64,000 bases of DNA from Terasakiella magnetica. GTDB taxonomy: Bacteria > Pseudomonadota > Alphaproteobacteria > Rhodospirillales > Magnetospirillaceae. The notes beneath the pieces are model-generated. The model saw only the letters and a list, made by a program, of their open reading frames with translations. It had not been told where the DNA came from and did not search any database. Made by a program: the position numbers and the translations under genes. Below, piece after piece: positions 41,079 to 50,358 of this stretch (the first letter of the stretch is position 1; each line of letters starts with the position of its first letter). The stretch is from the NCBI GenBank assembly GCA_902729415.1, contig CACVCF010000068.1:1-64000 (forward strand), written 5' to 3'.

Positions 41079-42404
41079 TCACAACCTCAAGCCAAGGCGT
41101 AAGGCTCCGGTTGTCTGGGCATAGCCGGTATTGTCCACCGACGCCCGCTTGATCTTCTGCCCCAGTTCCCCCTTCAGATACACCTCGGGGGTGAAGGCAT
41201 AGGTCATGCTCGTCCGGGCCTCGCTGGTCCAGCTGTCCTGGCGGGTGCCGCTGTACTGGTCGAAGGAAACGCCCAGATACCCCGTCACGATGACGTTGCG
41301 CTGCAACTCATGCCGAACCAGAACCGAACCCGCGCTATGCACCATACCCGAGGCGCCCGTCGATGTGGTTTCCTGCACGATACGTTCAAGCGAGGGAACC
41401 ACCAGGGTCAGCTCCGTCGGCGTCCAGTTCAGCGCCACCTTGACCGCCAGCCCTGCCGCCGTCTTCAGGGCGGCGGCATCGTAGTCTTGGATGAAGTAGC
41501 CCACCAACGCATCACCCTTGAGCAATTGCGAGATATCGAACCCCAAACCGGTATCGACGCGATAGCCGGTGCTGCTGCGGTCGAGATTGGCGGCATCGAG
41601 GGAATCATAGTCGCGGCGATTCTCGGAAACCTGCGCCACCGCGGAATAGCCGGGGGTGAATTCATACCCGGCCCGCTCGACCACCGTCAGTTCGGTGCGG
41701 TTGCGCGGGGTGTTGCGAATGGTCGAGCCGTCCCTGGCGCTGACATTCTCGAAGGTCAGCCGGTCAGCCGCCACCGATCCCGACAGGATCAGCTTGTTGA
41801 AGGCCTGCTTGATGCCGAGCAGGCTATTCAGGGTTTGGGTGGGAGTGGGCCGCCGCGCCGCGGTTTGCGCATCGGGGCTTCCCCGGTCCTCGTGCCCGCG
41901 CGCCCCACTTATCAGCGCCGTAACCTCGGTGGTCTTGGTCACGTCCAAGCGCCCATCGGCGGACAGGCGCCCGTCGGTATGATTGTCATCCTGATAGGTA
42001 TTGTAGCGGTAATGGTCGACGCCCCCTATGAGATTGAGGGCATGGGCGGAAAAACGCGATTGCAGCCGGGCCTGCGGCGAGAGCACCGTGATCCAGTCAC
42101 CCTTGGGGTTGTTCTGCGCCGCGAAGACGTTGGAATTATACTGCTCGCCGCTCTCCATCTGGGGGAAGAACAGGAACGCCCCAAGGTCGATGCCCTTGGG
42201 GTCATAGCTTGGCGACACCCGATTGGCATCTCCCGCGCCGGTGGTGTCGTTGCCGTCGGGCCGCAGCACCGATTTGGACGCGTTCGGCGCCGGAGATGCC
42301 GCCGCCTTGATCGGCGCCAGGGCGGGGGCAGCGGCCAGAGTGAACGCCAAGGCCACTCCCCCAAAAGCCACGACGGGCCGCCTATGCCGGGATACGTACC
42401 TCAT
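41079..42404 (-). CDS. Outer-membrane beta-barrel protein (BBP2-like)
   Basis: 441 residues from ATG 42404; a GTG at 42416 would add four. A signal peptide (VVAFGGVALAFTLAAAPALA) is followed by a region of alternating polar and hydrophobic strands rich in aromatic, Asn and Asp residues, with GEQYNSNVFA near 80, a signature of the polysaccharide-locus barrel family. It ends LRLGLRL, a typical C-terminal strand. Such barrels are found beside Wzc/GumC genes and probably take part in passage of the polymer across the outer membrane or its anchoring. It precedes the BY-kinase gene in the same operon. Confidence 0.88.
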   Translation of the reverse strand: MRYVSRHRRPVVAFGGVALAFTLAAAPALAPIKAAASPAPNASKSVLRPDGNDTTGAGDANRVSPSYDPKGIDLGAFLFFPQMESGEQYNSNVFAAQNNPKGDWITVLSPQARLQSRFSAHALNLIGGVDHYRYNTYQDDNHTDGRLSADGRLDVTKTTEVTALISGARGHEDRGSPDAQTAARRPTPTQTLNSLLGIKQAFNKLILSGSVAADRLTFENVSARDGSTIRNTPRNRTELTVVERAGYEFTPGYSAVAQVSENRRDYDSLDAANLDRSSTGYRVDTGLGFDISQLLKGDALVGYFIQDYDAAALKTAAGLAVKVALNWTPTELTLVVPSLERIVQETTSTGASGMVHSAGSVLVRHELQRNVIVTGYLGVSFDQYSGTRQDSWTSEARTSMTYAFTPEVYLKGELGQKIKRASVDNTGYAQTTGALRLGLRL

Positions 42405-42497
42405 GCCTGACGTCACCTTTGGTCTTAAAAAAGATCGATATGACGCTCTTTGGTAGCATTGATTCCAATCGTTGAATAGGCGATATTTTCAACCAAC

Positions 42498-43313
42498 CTA
42501 ACGGACACATCGAGACGTCGCGTCCTGATCCGAACGGATGAACCGCCGCTGGCCCTGCCAGAGCGCCACGGCGGTCAGAATCCCGGAGGCATAGGCCCCG
42601 GTGTCGATGGCAATTCTATTATCGAGCGATATGGGCTCGGGTACAATGGTATGGCCATGAACGATTACTTTTTCGTGTATCCGCCGGGACGTCAGGAATG
42701 GACCGCGAATGGTCAGCAGGTCACCGCAGGATTGCTTGTCCAAGGCCCGGCCCGGACGAATCCCGGCATGGACAAAGGCGTAATCGCCAATGACCAGCAT
42801 CGGCTTCAAGGTCCGCAGAAAGGCGATATGCCGGGCCGGAATGACCTCCAGCGCCTCGTCGCGCAGCCGTCGGCATCGCGCCGCATCGATACTGCCGAAG
42901 GATGCGCGCACCCCATAACTGGCCAGGGTTTCAACCCCGCCGAACGCCAGCCATGGCGCCCCCGCCACGGGATCGTCAAGAAAGCCCAGCATGGCCTGTT
43001 CATGATTGCCAAGCAGAGCATGACAGGCAAAGCCCGGCAAAGGCGGGGCCGACAGACAGTCGATGACACCCCGGCTGTCTGGCCCCCGGTCAACGTAATC
43101 CCCTAGAAAGATCAGGACCGGATCGCACCCGGAATAGCGCCGGGCATCCGCCGCGATATGGCCGAGCAAACGGCGCAACGCCTCGGCCTCGCCGTGGATA
43201 TCGCCGATGGCGTAAAGCACGGTCCCGGGCGGAGCCATGGCCGGTCCGGCCGGCCGCCCTTGCCCGAACATGCGGCGCATCAGCACCGAAAGGTTGTCAC
43301 GCACTCCTGACAC
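42498..43313 (-). CDS. Metallophosphoesterase, Ser/Thr protein phosphatase family
   Basis: 271 residues with the complete PPP-family metal motifs: GDIHGE (about 37-42), GDYVDRGPDSRG (about 72-83), LLGNHEQ and VHGHTIV. Relatives include bacterial PrpA/PrpB phosphatases and ApaH-type enzymes. In the polysaccharide locus it could counteract the BY-kinase or a Ser/Thr kinase, although a low-molecular-weight tyrosine phosphatase is the more usual Wzc partner. None is seen in the window. It is divergent from the wza-like gene across 90 bp. Confidence 0.9.
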   Translation of the reverse strand: MSGVRDNLSVLMRRMFGQGRPAGPAMAPPGTVLYAIGDIHGEAEALRRLLGHIAADARRYSGCDPVLIFLGDYVDRGPDSRGVIDCLSAPPLPGFACHALLGNHEQAMLGFLDDPVAGAPWLAFGGVETLASYGVRASFGSIDAARCRRLRDEALEVIPARHIAFLRTLKPMLVIGDYAFVHAGIRPGRALDKQSCGDLLTIRGPFLTSRRIHEKVIVHGHTIVPEPISLDNRIAIDTGAYASGILTAVALWQGQRRFIRSDQDATSRCVR

Positions 43314-43403
43314 CGTTACATTCCCCCTATGCTCTCGGTTATCTCAGAGCGCGGAGACTTTCGCCAGCGATTCGACCGATTTTCAATTTTTGCGAGGTGT
43401 GGC

Positions 43404-43994
43404 ATGGCAGGGCAACGCAATGGATTTCGGCTGATCGGCGCGCTGTGCCTCGTCCTGATGGCCGCCACACTCGGAGGGTGCAGCGTCACGCTGCCCTCCA
43501 TCCCCGCCCCCACCACCGTCATCGGCCCGAACGAGGGTTATCTGCTGGAAACCGGCAACCGCATCCGGGTCAACGTCTTCAATGAAAGCAACCTGTCGGG
43601 CGAATTTCAGATCGACCCGGTGGGCAATGTCGCCCTGCCCCTGGTCGGAAACGTCTCGGCCACCGGCCTGACCGCCAAGGCCATGGCCCGGCGGATTGAA
43701 GACGTGCTCAGCCGCGCCGGTTATCTGCGCGAGCCTAAGGTGGCGGTGGAGGTTCTCACCTTCCGTCCCTTCTACGTCCTGGGCGAAGTGCGGCTGCCGG
43801 GCGAGTTCGCCTATACCTCGGGCATGACGGTGCTGGGCGCCATCGCCAAGGCCGGAGGATACGATTACCGCGCCCACAAGGGCGAAGCGGTGCTGGTGCG
43901 CATCGTCGATGGCACGGAAATGGAATTCCGCGCCGTCGAGCGCACCCCCTTGCAGCCCGGCGACATCATCAAAGTGGTGGAACGCTATTTCTGA
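43404..43994 (+). CDS. Polysaccharide export lipoprotein (Wza-like)
   Basis: 196 residues from ATG 43404, chosen because it gives a proper lipoprotein signal (IGALCLVLMAATLGGC, lipobox LGGC). The Poly_export domain (YLLETGNRIRVNVFNESNLSGEF in parts) and SLBB domain (YVLGEVRLPGEFAYTSGMTVLGAIAKAGG in parts) are clear. It is shorter than E. coli Wza, having a single SLBB domain and no C-terminal membrane helix, like GumB-type proteins. It would form the periplasmic or outer-membrane channel working with the BY-kinase and possibly the BBP2-like barrel. Confidence 0.93.
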   Translation: MAGQRNGFRLIGALCLVLMAATLGGCSVTLPSIPAPTTVIGPNEGYLLETGNRIRVNVFNESNLSGEFQIDPVGNVALPLVGNVSATGLTAKAMARRIEDVLSRAGYLREPKVAVEVLTFRPFYVLGEVRLPGEFAYTSGMTVLGAIAKAGGYDYRAHKGEAVLVRIVDGTEMEFRAVERTPLQPGDIIKVVERYF

Positions 43995-44007
43995 CTCGGC
44001 GGGCACG

Positions 44008-44634
44008 GTGGAACGTCTCACCATCGCCATGGCCGAAACGCTCGGCAGTGGATTCGGCGCCCAAAGCGCCCTCACCACCCTGGGCGATGCGGCACTCCTG
44101 CTTCCCCTCGCCGGATTGCTGGTGGCGGCGGTGGCGGCGAAGGACGGCGGTGCCGCCGTCCTCTGGGCTGGCGTCATCATCGGCGGCGCGGGCATAATCG
44201 CCGCCATCAAGATTGCCTATTACCTTGGCCTCTCGCCGTTGGGAAATGTCAGCGGCCATGCGGGCCTCGCCCTTCTGGTGCTGGGCGGCACGGCACGCTA
44301 CGCCCCCCTATTCATGCCGCAGCCATGGCATCATCTGCCGCTACGTCTGGCCCTTACCCTCCTGGCCGTCCTGATCGGCGCCAGCCGGGTAAGCCTGGAC
44401 TATCACACCCTGGGCGAAGTGATCGCCGGGGCGGCGCTGGGCTTGACCGGAATCGGCATCCTGGCGCGGCGCCCCCTGCCCCCGACCCCCACCCGCCATT
44501 ACCGCCGCATGATCTGGGGGGTGCCGCTGCTGCTGCTGCTGCCCCTGACCTATGGCTGGACCGTCACGACAGAGCCCGTCTGGCAAGCCATCGCCCTTCA
44601 CATCGCCCCGTGGCTGGGAATTACACCGCCCTGA
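44008..44634 (+). CDS. PAP2 phosphatase family membrane protein
   Basis: 208 residues from GTG 44008. ATG 44029 is possible, and neither has a strong ribosome-binding site. Several hydrophobic segments carry the type 2 phosphatidic acid phosphatase motif in part: K-x-A-Y near 70, NVSGHAG (PSGH variant, about 78-84) and SRVSLDYHTLGEV (about 127-139). The usual RP of the first motif and the Asp of the third are replaced. It may dephosphorylate undecaprenyl pyrophosphate after polymer transfer, recycling the carrier. It overlaps the convergent FkbM gene by 14 bp and follows the wza-like gene. Confidence 0.8.
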   Translation: MERLTIAMAETLGSGFGAQSALTTLGDAALLLPLAGLLVAAVAAKDGGAAVLWAGVIIGGAGIIAAIKIAYYLGLSPLGNVSGHAGLALLVLGGTARYAPLFMPQPWHHLPLRLALTLLAVLIGASRVSLDYHTLGEVIAGAALGLTGIGILARRPLPPTPTRHYRRMIWGVPLLLLLPLTYGWTVTTEPVWQAIALHIAPWLGITPP

Positions 44635-45364
44635 CGAACAGGAAATCGGTCTGAACGCAGACGCCCGCGCCATCGCGCTCGGCCCGGCCCATACCCGCAA
44701 GGCGAAAGCCCTGTCCGTGCAAAAAGGCGACGATGTCTCCCGCCAGGGCTTGGCCCTGATACAAGGACACAAAGGAAACCTCGGCCAGGATATGGGCAAA
44801 GCGGGCCAGCAGCGGCCCCGCCCCCTGCAAGGCCTGCAATTCCCCCCCCTGGATATCCAGCTTCAGCAAAGCCGGGGCGATGATGTCCTCGGGCCGCAGC
44901 AGGGCATCAAGCCGGGCGACGGAAACCTCTTGCCCATGGGAAAACCCGGCACCGCGGCCAAAGTGCAATTGCCGTTCCGTCACCGGCAGCAAGGATGAGT
45001 TGTCCGAGCATTCCGAGACCAGCAAAGTGGCGCAGCCAGCCTCGGCCCCCACGGCAATCCGGGTCAGACGCACGCGGGGCTCTTCTGCCATCAGGCGCTC
45101 GAAAACCATGGCGGCGGCGGCTTCCGGTTCATAGGCGTGGATAAAGGCCTGGGGCCAGAGGGCGCGGGCCAGCAGGGCGAACTGCCCCCGGTTGGCGCCG
45201 ACATCGACCACCGTCGATACCGCCAGCCCCGCCAGCAAGGCCTGATGCTCGACAGTGGCGGCCACGCCCCAGCACAGCCCCCGGCGAAGCCGCGCCTGGG
45301 TCAGCACCCGCCAGGCCTTGCCAAGCTGCCGCCTGCGCCGCCCCAATCCCCGCCACAGGCTCAT
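44621..45364 (-). CDS. FkbM-family methyltransferase
   Basis: 247 residues from ATG 45364 (ATGA overlap with the upstream Wzy gene). The SAM-binding start STVVDVGANRGQFALLAR (about 48-65), EPEAAAAMVFERL and LLKLDIQGGELQALQGA (about 156-172, the DI/VEG-E motif) identify the FkbM family. In polysaccharide loci these enzymes O-methylate sugars. The frame continues upstream to 45469, antisense-free but without a start context, so 45364 is preferred. Confidence 0.9.
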   Translation of the reverse strand: MSLWRGLGRRRRQLGKAWRVLTQARLRRGLCWGVAATVEHQALLAGLAVSTVVDVGANRGQFALLARALWPQAFIHAYEPEAAAAMVFERLMAEEPRVRLTRIAVGAEAGCATLLVSECSDNSSLLPVTERQLHFGRGAGFSHGQEVSVARLDALLRPEDIIAPALLKLDIQGGELQALQGAGPLLARFAHILAEVSFVSLYQGQALAGDIVAFLHGQGFRLAGMGRAERDGAGVCVQTDFLFVRAV

Positions 45365-46584
45365 GACTCCGCCTCCCCGGCCGCACTGGCAAAGACCACC
45401 AGAAAAAAGATGGCCGATAACGGGTTGCCCACATTGATGCTGAGACCTTCGAAAATCCCATAGACCCAATACACCGTGACGGCAGAAATGATGGTACTGG
45501 CCGCCGCCGCTTGACCGCGTCGGCTAAGCCGCAGGCCGTTGACCGCCCCCCAGACCGAAAACCCCAGGAACCCCAGCAATCCCAACAGACCGGTCTCGCT
45601 GAGCAAGGTAAGGGCAAGGTTGTGGGCCCGGTTCAAATCCTCGACGCCGCCTTGTTCGAGATCACGCAGGAACCCTAATCCGAAGACGGGATGAGAGCGC
45701 CATTGCTCCCAGGCCTCCTGCCAGACCTCGGTCCGGCCGGAAAAGCCGCTGTCCAGTCCCCGGCTGCGGTCGTCAAGCAGGAGAAAATCCTCGGAAATAA
45801 AAGCGGCGATCTGCGCGCCATAGACGATGGACAGAAGAACCGCCACGCCACAGGCCGCCCCCCCCCAGGCCGACAGGCGCGCCGCCTTGCCCTTAGCCGC
45901 TTTGGTAAGGAAACTGCGGCAGGCATGGCCGACGGCAAAGGCGAAGCCCATCCCCAGCAATCCGCCGCGCGATTCCATCAGCCAGCAGACAAAGATACAA
46001 AAGAACAATATGGCCCCGCGCCAGCGCAGCGATGCCTGACCGCAGGCCGACACGGCGATGGCCGTCGCCAGCAGGCCACCGTAATTGGGGTGCAACCCCA
46101 TCTGTTCCAGATCGAAACTGCTGCGCCGGTCGGATAAAATCACGCCGATTTCCGGGCTGTTGGCCGAAATCCCCAGAACCAGAAGGGTCGTGATCACCAA
46201 AAAGAGCGTCGTAAGGCCAAACAGCGATGGATAGGTTCTGTCTGGCGGACGGTGCAGGGCCAACGGCCCGATGATGGCGTAAAGCCCCACCACCGCCAGA
46301 ATCTTGGCCAGCCGCGGCTCGTCATACTCGTTGACCAGCAGGCTCAACTCGGGCGGCACCGCGATCAGCAGGAACAGCCCCGCCGAGCGCATCATGGTAT
46401 CGAGCCGGAAATGCCCCATCAGAAAGACCGCGCACAGGCCGGTCAGGGCCAGCACCATGATGCCGTAATACAGACGCCATTCGTCGGAATCGGCCAGGAC
46501 CAGCAGCGGCGGGGCCGCCATGGTTGCCGCCAAAAGCACATGGACCAGCCTGGAACCAGCCGGCAGAGCCGAAGACCACATCAA
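45361..46584 (-). CDS. O-antigen polymerase/ligase family membrane protein (second Wzy-like)
   Basis: 407 residues with about ten hydrophobic segments. MGLHPNYGGLLATAIAVSA (His-Pro-Asn) near 170, MESRGGLLGMG near 213 and the large periplasmic loop GRTEVWQEAWEQWRSHPVFGLGF (in parts, about 280-300) followed by LNRAHNLALTLLSETGLLG match the Wzy/WaaL pattern. It overlaps the FkbM gene downstream and the initiating transferase gene upstream by 4 bp each, so it is the likelier polymerase of this operon. Confidence 0.88.
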   Translation of the reverse strand: MMWSSALPAGSRLVHVLLAATMAAPPLLVLADSDEWRLYYGIMVLALTGLCAVFLMGHFRLDTMMRSAGLFLLIAVPPELSLLVNEYDEPRLAKILAVVGLYAIIGPLALHRPPDRTYPSLFGLTTLFLVITTLLVLGISANSPEIGVILSDRRSSFDLEQMGLHPNYGGLLATAIAVSACGQASLRWRGAILFFCIFVCWLMESRGGLLGMGFAFAVGHACRSFLTKAAKGKAARLSAWGGAACGVAVLLSIVYGAQIAAFISEDFLLLDDRSRGLDSGFSGRTEVWQEAWEQWRSHPVFGLGFLRDLEQGGVEDLNRAHNLALTLLSETGLLGLLGFLGFSVWGAVNGLRLSRRGQAAAASTIISAVTVYWVYGIFEGLSINVGNPLSAIFFLVVFASAAGEAES

Positions 46585-47987
46585 TAGGCCCCCTTGCGCA
46601 GCAGCAAGGCGGGAATGGTCTTGATCAGAATCAGGATATCAAGCCACAGCGACCAATTTTTCAGATACCACGTATTCAGGTGGACGCGATGGGCGTAGTC
46701 CAGGGTGTTGCGGCCGCTGACCTGCCAAAGCCCGGTGATCCCCGGCTTGCCCTGGTGATAATAGAGCAGTTCGGGGCCATAGATCCCAGCCTCGCCCACC
46801 GGCACCGGACGGGGGCCGACCAAGCTCATGTCGCCTTTGAGCACGTTCAGGAGTTGGGGTAATTCATCCAGACTGCGCGAACGCATGACGCGGCCCACCG
46901 GTGTAATCCGGGGGTCATCCCGAAGCTTGCGGGTGGCATCCCATTCCGCCCGCGCCGCCGGGTCGCGGTCCAGAAAATCGGCCAGCGCCCGCTCGGCATC
47001 CGGCGTCATGGTGCGGAATTTCAGGCAGTCGAACCGTCGGCCATGCCGTCCAATGCGCTTATCGCCATAAAACACCGGACCGCCATCCCGGCTGACCGCC
47101 CAGGCCAGCCCCAGCAGAAGTGGCAGCAGAAGCAGCGTCAGAAGTAAAGCAACCACCCAGTCAAACACGGCCTTGACCATCCGCGCCGAAGCATCCTGCC
47201 GCCCCGTTTCCATCAGCAGCAACACATCATGGCCCACCAGATGGACCGGGCGCAGGGACTGAACCGGCAGGCCGGACAGGCTTTGAACGCAAAGAAAGGG
47301 CAAGCCTTCAAGGGCCAGATTGGAAATGGCATCGCGGTAGCGGACCATTTCAGCCTCTTGTGCCGCCAGCACCACCATGCGGGCGCCATGACGGGCGCAG
47401 GCCTGCCGCCAGCCCTGAGGATTTTCCGCCGCAAGATCCTCGAAGCCAGACCGAGCCACCACCTGAAAGCCAAGATTGGGCTCGACCGCAAGCAAGGCCT
47501 CCGCCTCGGCGATGCGGTCAGGACTCCCCACCACCAAGGTGGGAACCCGCCACAGCCCCAATACATCCAATCCCCGCCGCCCCAGCCAGCGCATGGTCAG
47601 AACGGCCGGAACCGCCAGCATCCAGGTATCGACCAGCCACAGCCGCGAAAACACCTGCTTGAGGGCGAATTGCAAGAAGCCGCCACACAGCAATGCCAGC
47701 AGGCACCCGGCCAATACCTGATTGGCCTCCATCCAGAACGGCTGGCGCTGGGTGTAATGCCCCTTACGCCAGAACCACACCATCAGCGCGGCGGCGACCG
47801 CCGTCACCTCGCCGGGATGAGTCATGGCCGGATCGGTCAGCAGATCCCCGTAGTCGCGGCCCTGGGCAAATTGACTGAACAGCAAGACCAAGCCGCCTGC
47901 CACCAGAAATGACGCGCAAAGCGCCGCCATGTCGGCCAGAACAAAGACCAGCGGGCGCACGATATCGTCGCGGAGGCTGATATCCAC
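46581..47987 (-). CDS. Undecaprenyl-phosphate sugar phosphotransferase (PHPT, WbaP/WcaJ type)
   Basis: 468 residues from GTG 47987 (AGGGG upstream, 8 bp after the radical SAM stop). Four N-terminal membrane segments and a CoA-binding-like domain (about 150-260) precede a re-entrant helix and the bacterial sugar transferase domain: FYGDKRIGRHGRRFDCLKFRTM in parts, SRSLDELPQLLNVLKGDMSLVGPRP and PGITGLWQVSGRN. It loads the first sugar phosphate on undecaprenyl phosphate, starting repeat-unit synthesis. The operon runs from the GT4 gene through radical SAM, this gene and wzy to fkbM. Confidence 0.95.
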   Translation of the reverse strand: MDISLRDDIVRPLVFVLADMAALCASFLVAGGLVLLFSQFAQGRDYGDLLTDPAMTHPGEVTAVAAALMVWFWRKGHYTQRQPFWMEANQVLAGCLLALLCGGFLQFALKQVFSRLWLVDTWMLAVPAVLTMRWLGRRGLDVLGLWRVPTLVVGSPDRIAEAEALLAVEPNLGFQVVARSGFEDLAAENPQGWRQACARHGARMVVLAAQEAEMVRYRDAISNLALEGLPFLCVQSLSGLPVQSLRPVHLVGHDVLLLMETGRQDASARMVKAVFDWVVALLLTLLLLPLLLGLAWAVSRDGGPVFYGDKRIGRHGRRFDCLKFRTMTPDAERALADFLDRDPAARAEWDATRKLRDDPRITPVGRVMRSRSLDELPQLLNVLKGDMSLVGPRPVPVGEAGIYGPELLYYHQGKPGITGLWQVSGRNTLDYAHRVHLNTWYLKNWSLWLDILILIKTIPALLLRKGAY

Positions 47988-47995
47988 GCCAGCCC

Positions 47996-49048
47996 CTAAC
48001 CCGACGACAGGCGAACGAAATCCGCATTGCCGGGACGCAGGCAATGGGACAGATTCAGATACTCGTTGCAGCGACGGCAGACCTCCGGCCAATCACCTTC
48101 GGCAAAGCCCCGGCGCAAAGCCGCCAGGGCTTTGCCGCCCCAGATCTCGGCCAGGGATTGGGTCTTGAGATCGCCGATGATCAGATCAGCTGCGTCGATA
48201 TCGACGCAGGTGCACCCCCCCACGGTTCCATCCCAGAACACCATGGCCCCCAGGTAAAGCTGACTGCATGGGCTGATACGGGGGTGGCGCAGCCGGTTGG
48301 CCTTTTTCAGAACCATCCCCGGAGGTAACAGATCCGCCCCCACCTTGCCGCCCCAACTGTTGAAGCGATAGGTTATTTCGATTTTACCGGGAGGCAACAG
48401 ACGCGAGGCCTTCTGGAAATCGGGGCTTGCCGTCAATTGCGCCAGGGTTTGGTCACCACGGACCCCCAAGGTGATGTCTACCGGGTAACCGGCCCGCCGG
48501 TTCTGGGTCAGAAGATCCAGCAGATTGGCCCGCACCTGCGGATACATCTTCGAGCGGTAAATCCGTTGGTAGATATCGGCATCAAAGCCCGGCATGGATA
48601 TGGTCATCTGGCTGAGGCCGCTGCCGATAATGTCGGTGATGCCATGCTTGTGGGCCAAAATCAGATTGGTGGCCATGCGGATTACCCCGATCTCGGGGAT
48701 TGCCCGCGCCATGCGAATCCGCTCGATCATATGGGGATCGACAAAGGGCTCGCCCCCCGAAGGCGTCAATTCCAGACACCCGCCGCCGCATGCGGCGTAA
48801 TCGGACAGGACCTTGCGGTACAGATCCGCCGCCATGACACCCCGAGCCCGGCTTTGAAACTGGTAAGCGCAGAAGATGCAATTGGCGTTGCAGATATTGG
48901 TCGTTTCAACCGCCAACTTTGATGGCCGCCGCTCCAACTGCGCGATCAGTGCCGCCCTGACAAAAGGATACCGCAGCAAGGCCAACCCACCTTGCATCTC
49001 ATAGGAAAGCTTGTTCAACCAAAGGTCTGCGACGGCGAATGCGTTCAT
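47996..49048 (-). CDS. Radical SAM/SPASM protein in the polysaccharide locus
   Basis: 350 residues. The [4Fe-4S] motif is CNANCIFC (C-x3-C-x2-C, about 53-60), then GGEPFVDP near 99. A C-terminal SPASM-like region follows, with CSQLYLGAMVFWDGTVGGCTC and CRRCNEYLNLSHC, enough cysteines for one or two auxiliary clusters. Such enzymes modify peptides or sugars by radical chemistry. Its position between a glycosyltransferase and the initiating transferase suggests a sugar or nucleotide-sugar substrate, but a peptide substrate is not excluded given the RiPP-like cluster nearby. Confidence 0.88.
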   Translation of the reverse strand: MNAFAVADLWLNKLSYEMQGGLALLRYPFVRAALIAQLERRPSKLAVETTNICNANCIFCAYQFQSRARGVMAADLYRKVLSDYAACGGGCLELTPSGGEPFVDPHMIERIRMARAIPEIGVIRMATNLILAHKHGITDIIGSGLSQMTISMPGFDADIYQRIYRSKMYPQVRANLLDLLTQNRRAGYPVDITLGVRGDQTLAQLTASPDFQKASRLLPPGKIEITYRFNSWGGKVGADLLPPGMVLKKANRLRHPRISPCSQLYLGAMVFWDGTVGGCTCVDIDAADLIIGDLKTQSLAEIWGGKALAALRRGFAEGDWPEVCRRCNEYLNLSHCLRPGNADFVRLSSG

Positions 49049-49099
49049 TGCTGGTCTTAATTCAATCTTGGGATGCCGATATTAATCAGCACACGACCA

Positions 49100-50248
49100 T
49101 TAGCGCAAACCTCCCGGGCCTGTGTCAATGCTTCCGCTGCAATCGATGATGGCGGCAACGGACGCCGCGAAGCCACCAGTATCGGCGCTGGCGGTAAAAG
49201 TCTGGGAACCATCGCGCCACGCCTGCCACAACTCAGGATTACAGGACAAGCGAAGCAGGATGGCGGCCAGACCGTCGATATTGTCGGGTTCGACCACGGC
49301 GCCGTTGATTTCGGTCCGAACCAGGAAATCCCGCGCGCCCACCGCATCGGAAACCACCACGGGAATCTTCAGCGCCACCGCCTCGTTGACCGCCAGCCCC
49401 CATTGCTCGACGGTGCTGAACAGCACCAGGCACAAGGCGCAAGACAGGTGCCGGGCCAGATCCCGCTGGGTGACAAAGCCGTGGAAGGACACGCCCTCGA
49501 TCCCATCCCGCGCGATCCTGGCCCGAAGCATTGCCTCCAAAGGTCCGCTGCCCAGCACCTCCAGCCGCCGTGCCGCGCCACCGCAGCGACGGCGGTACAA
49601 GGCATAGGCATCCAGCAGCCCCGGCAGGTTCTTTTTCCCGATCAGACGGCTGACCACCACGATCGGGCGGTCGCCAAAGGCCAGGCCTGCCGCGCAATCG
49701 CCCGCCAGTTCCCGCAGCCGCACCACCGAGACCGTGTCATAGCCAAAGAACAGCCGGGACGGCGCAAAGCCGAAATATTCGAGATAGCGGGCCGTCCCCC
49801 GGCTGCCGACCAGGGCTGCATGATAGGGGGCGAGAAACAATCGCTTGATCCCCTCGCGCCACAGATGCCGGGGCTTATCCTCCCACTTGGAATCAATCAT
49901 GGTTGCGACCAGCCGCCCCATCAGACGCATGACCAAGGCCGAGCAGAGCACCGCGATTTCTTCGTAATGGCAGCAGATCAGCGCCTGGGGGCGTTCGGCC
50001 AGCACCCACCGCAACAGCGCCCAGGTCCGCCGCCAGACCGGGATGGTTTCGTAGGGCTGCGGCATCAGGGTATCGACACGGATCCGGCCGAAATCCGGCC
50101 GCCCCCAATCGTAGTGCAGAGTCTTTGCCGCCAATTCGACCCCGACCACCTCGTAACCGGGCAGAGCATCCTGCGCGGCCCGGAGCCGGTCCACATGGTA
50201 TTCCGTGAAGTTCATCCACACGAAAGCGATCTTAGGCCGATGCGTCAT
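49100..50248 (-). CDS. Glycosyltransferase family 4 protein
   Basis: 382 residues from ATG 50248 (MTHRPKIAF). An upstream frame from 50293 lacks a start context. The GT-B fold is indicated by IVVVSRLIGKKNLPGLLDAY (about 195-214), EVLGSGPLEAML, VSFHGFVTQRDLA and the nucleotide-sugar binding segment FSTVEQWGLAVNEAVALKIPVVVSD with the E-x7-E pattern. It transfers an unidentified sugar from a nucleotide donor. It is the first gene of the minus-strand operon, divergent from the flippase gene across 110 bp. Confidence 0.9.
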   Translation of the reverse strand: MTHRPKIAFVWMNFTEYHVDRLRAAQDALPGYEVVGVELAAKTLHYDWGRPDFGRIRVDTLMPQPYETIPVWRRTWALLRWVLAERPQALICCHYEEIAVLCSALVMRLMGRLVATMIDSKWEDKPRHLWREGIKRLFLAPYHAALVGSRGTARYLEYFGFAPSRLFFGYDTVSVVRLRELAGDCAAGLAFGDRPIVVVSRLIGKKNLPGLLDAYALYRRRCGGAARRLEVLGSGPLEAMLRARIARDGIEGVSFHGFVTQRDLARHLSCALCLVLFSTVEQWGLAVNEAVALKIPVVVSDAVGARDFLVRTEINGAVVEPDNIDGLAAILLRLSCNPELWQAWRDGSQTFTASADTGGFAASVAAIIDCSGSIDTGPGGLR

Positions 50249-50358
50249 TGAAAAACCTTGGCTGCTTTGAAATTTAGCCCTTGGCTTGGTCACGGAATTT
50301 TGAAACCATTCTCAACCAAATGTATATTTCAACAACACATCACGCAATCCAATCGTAA

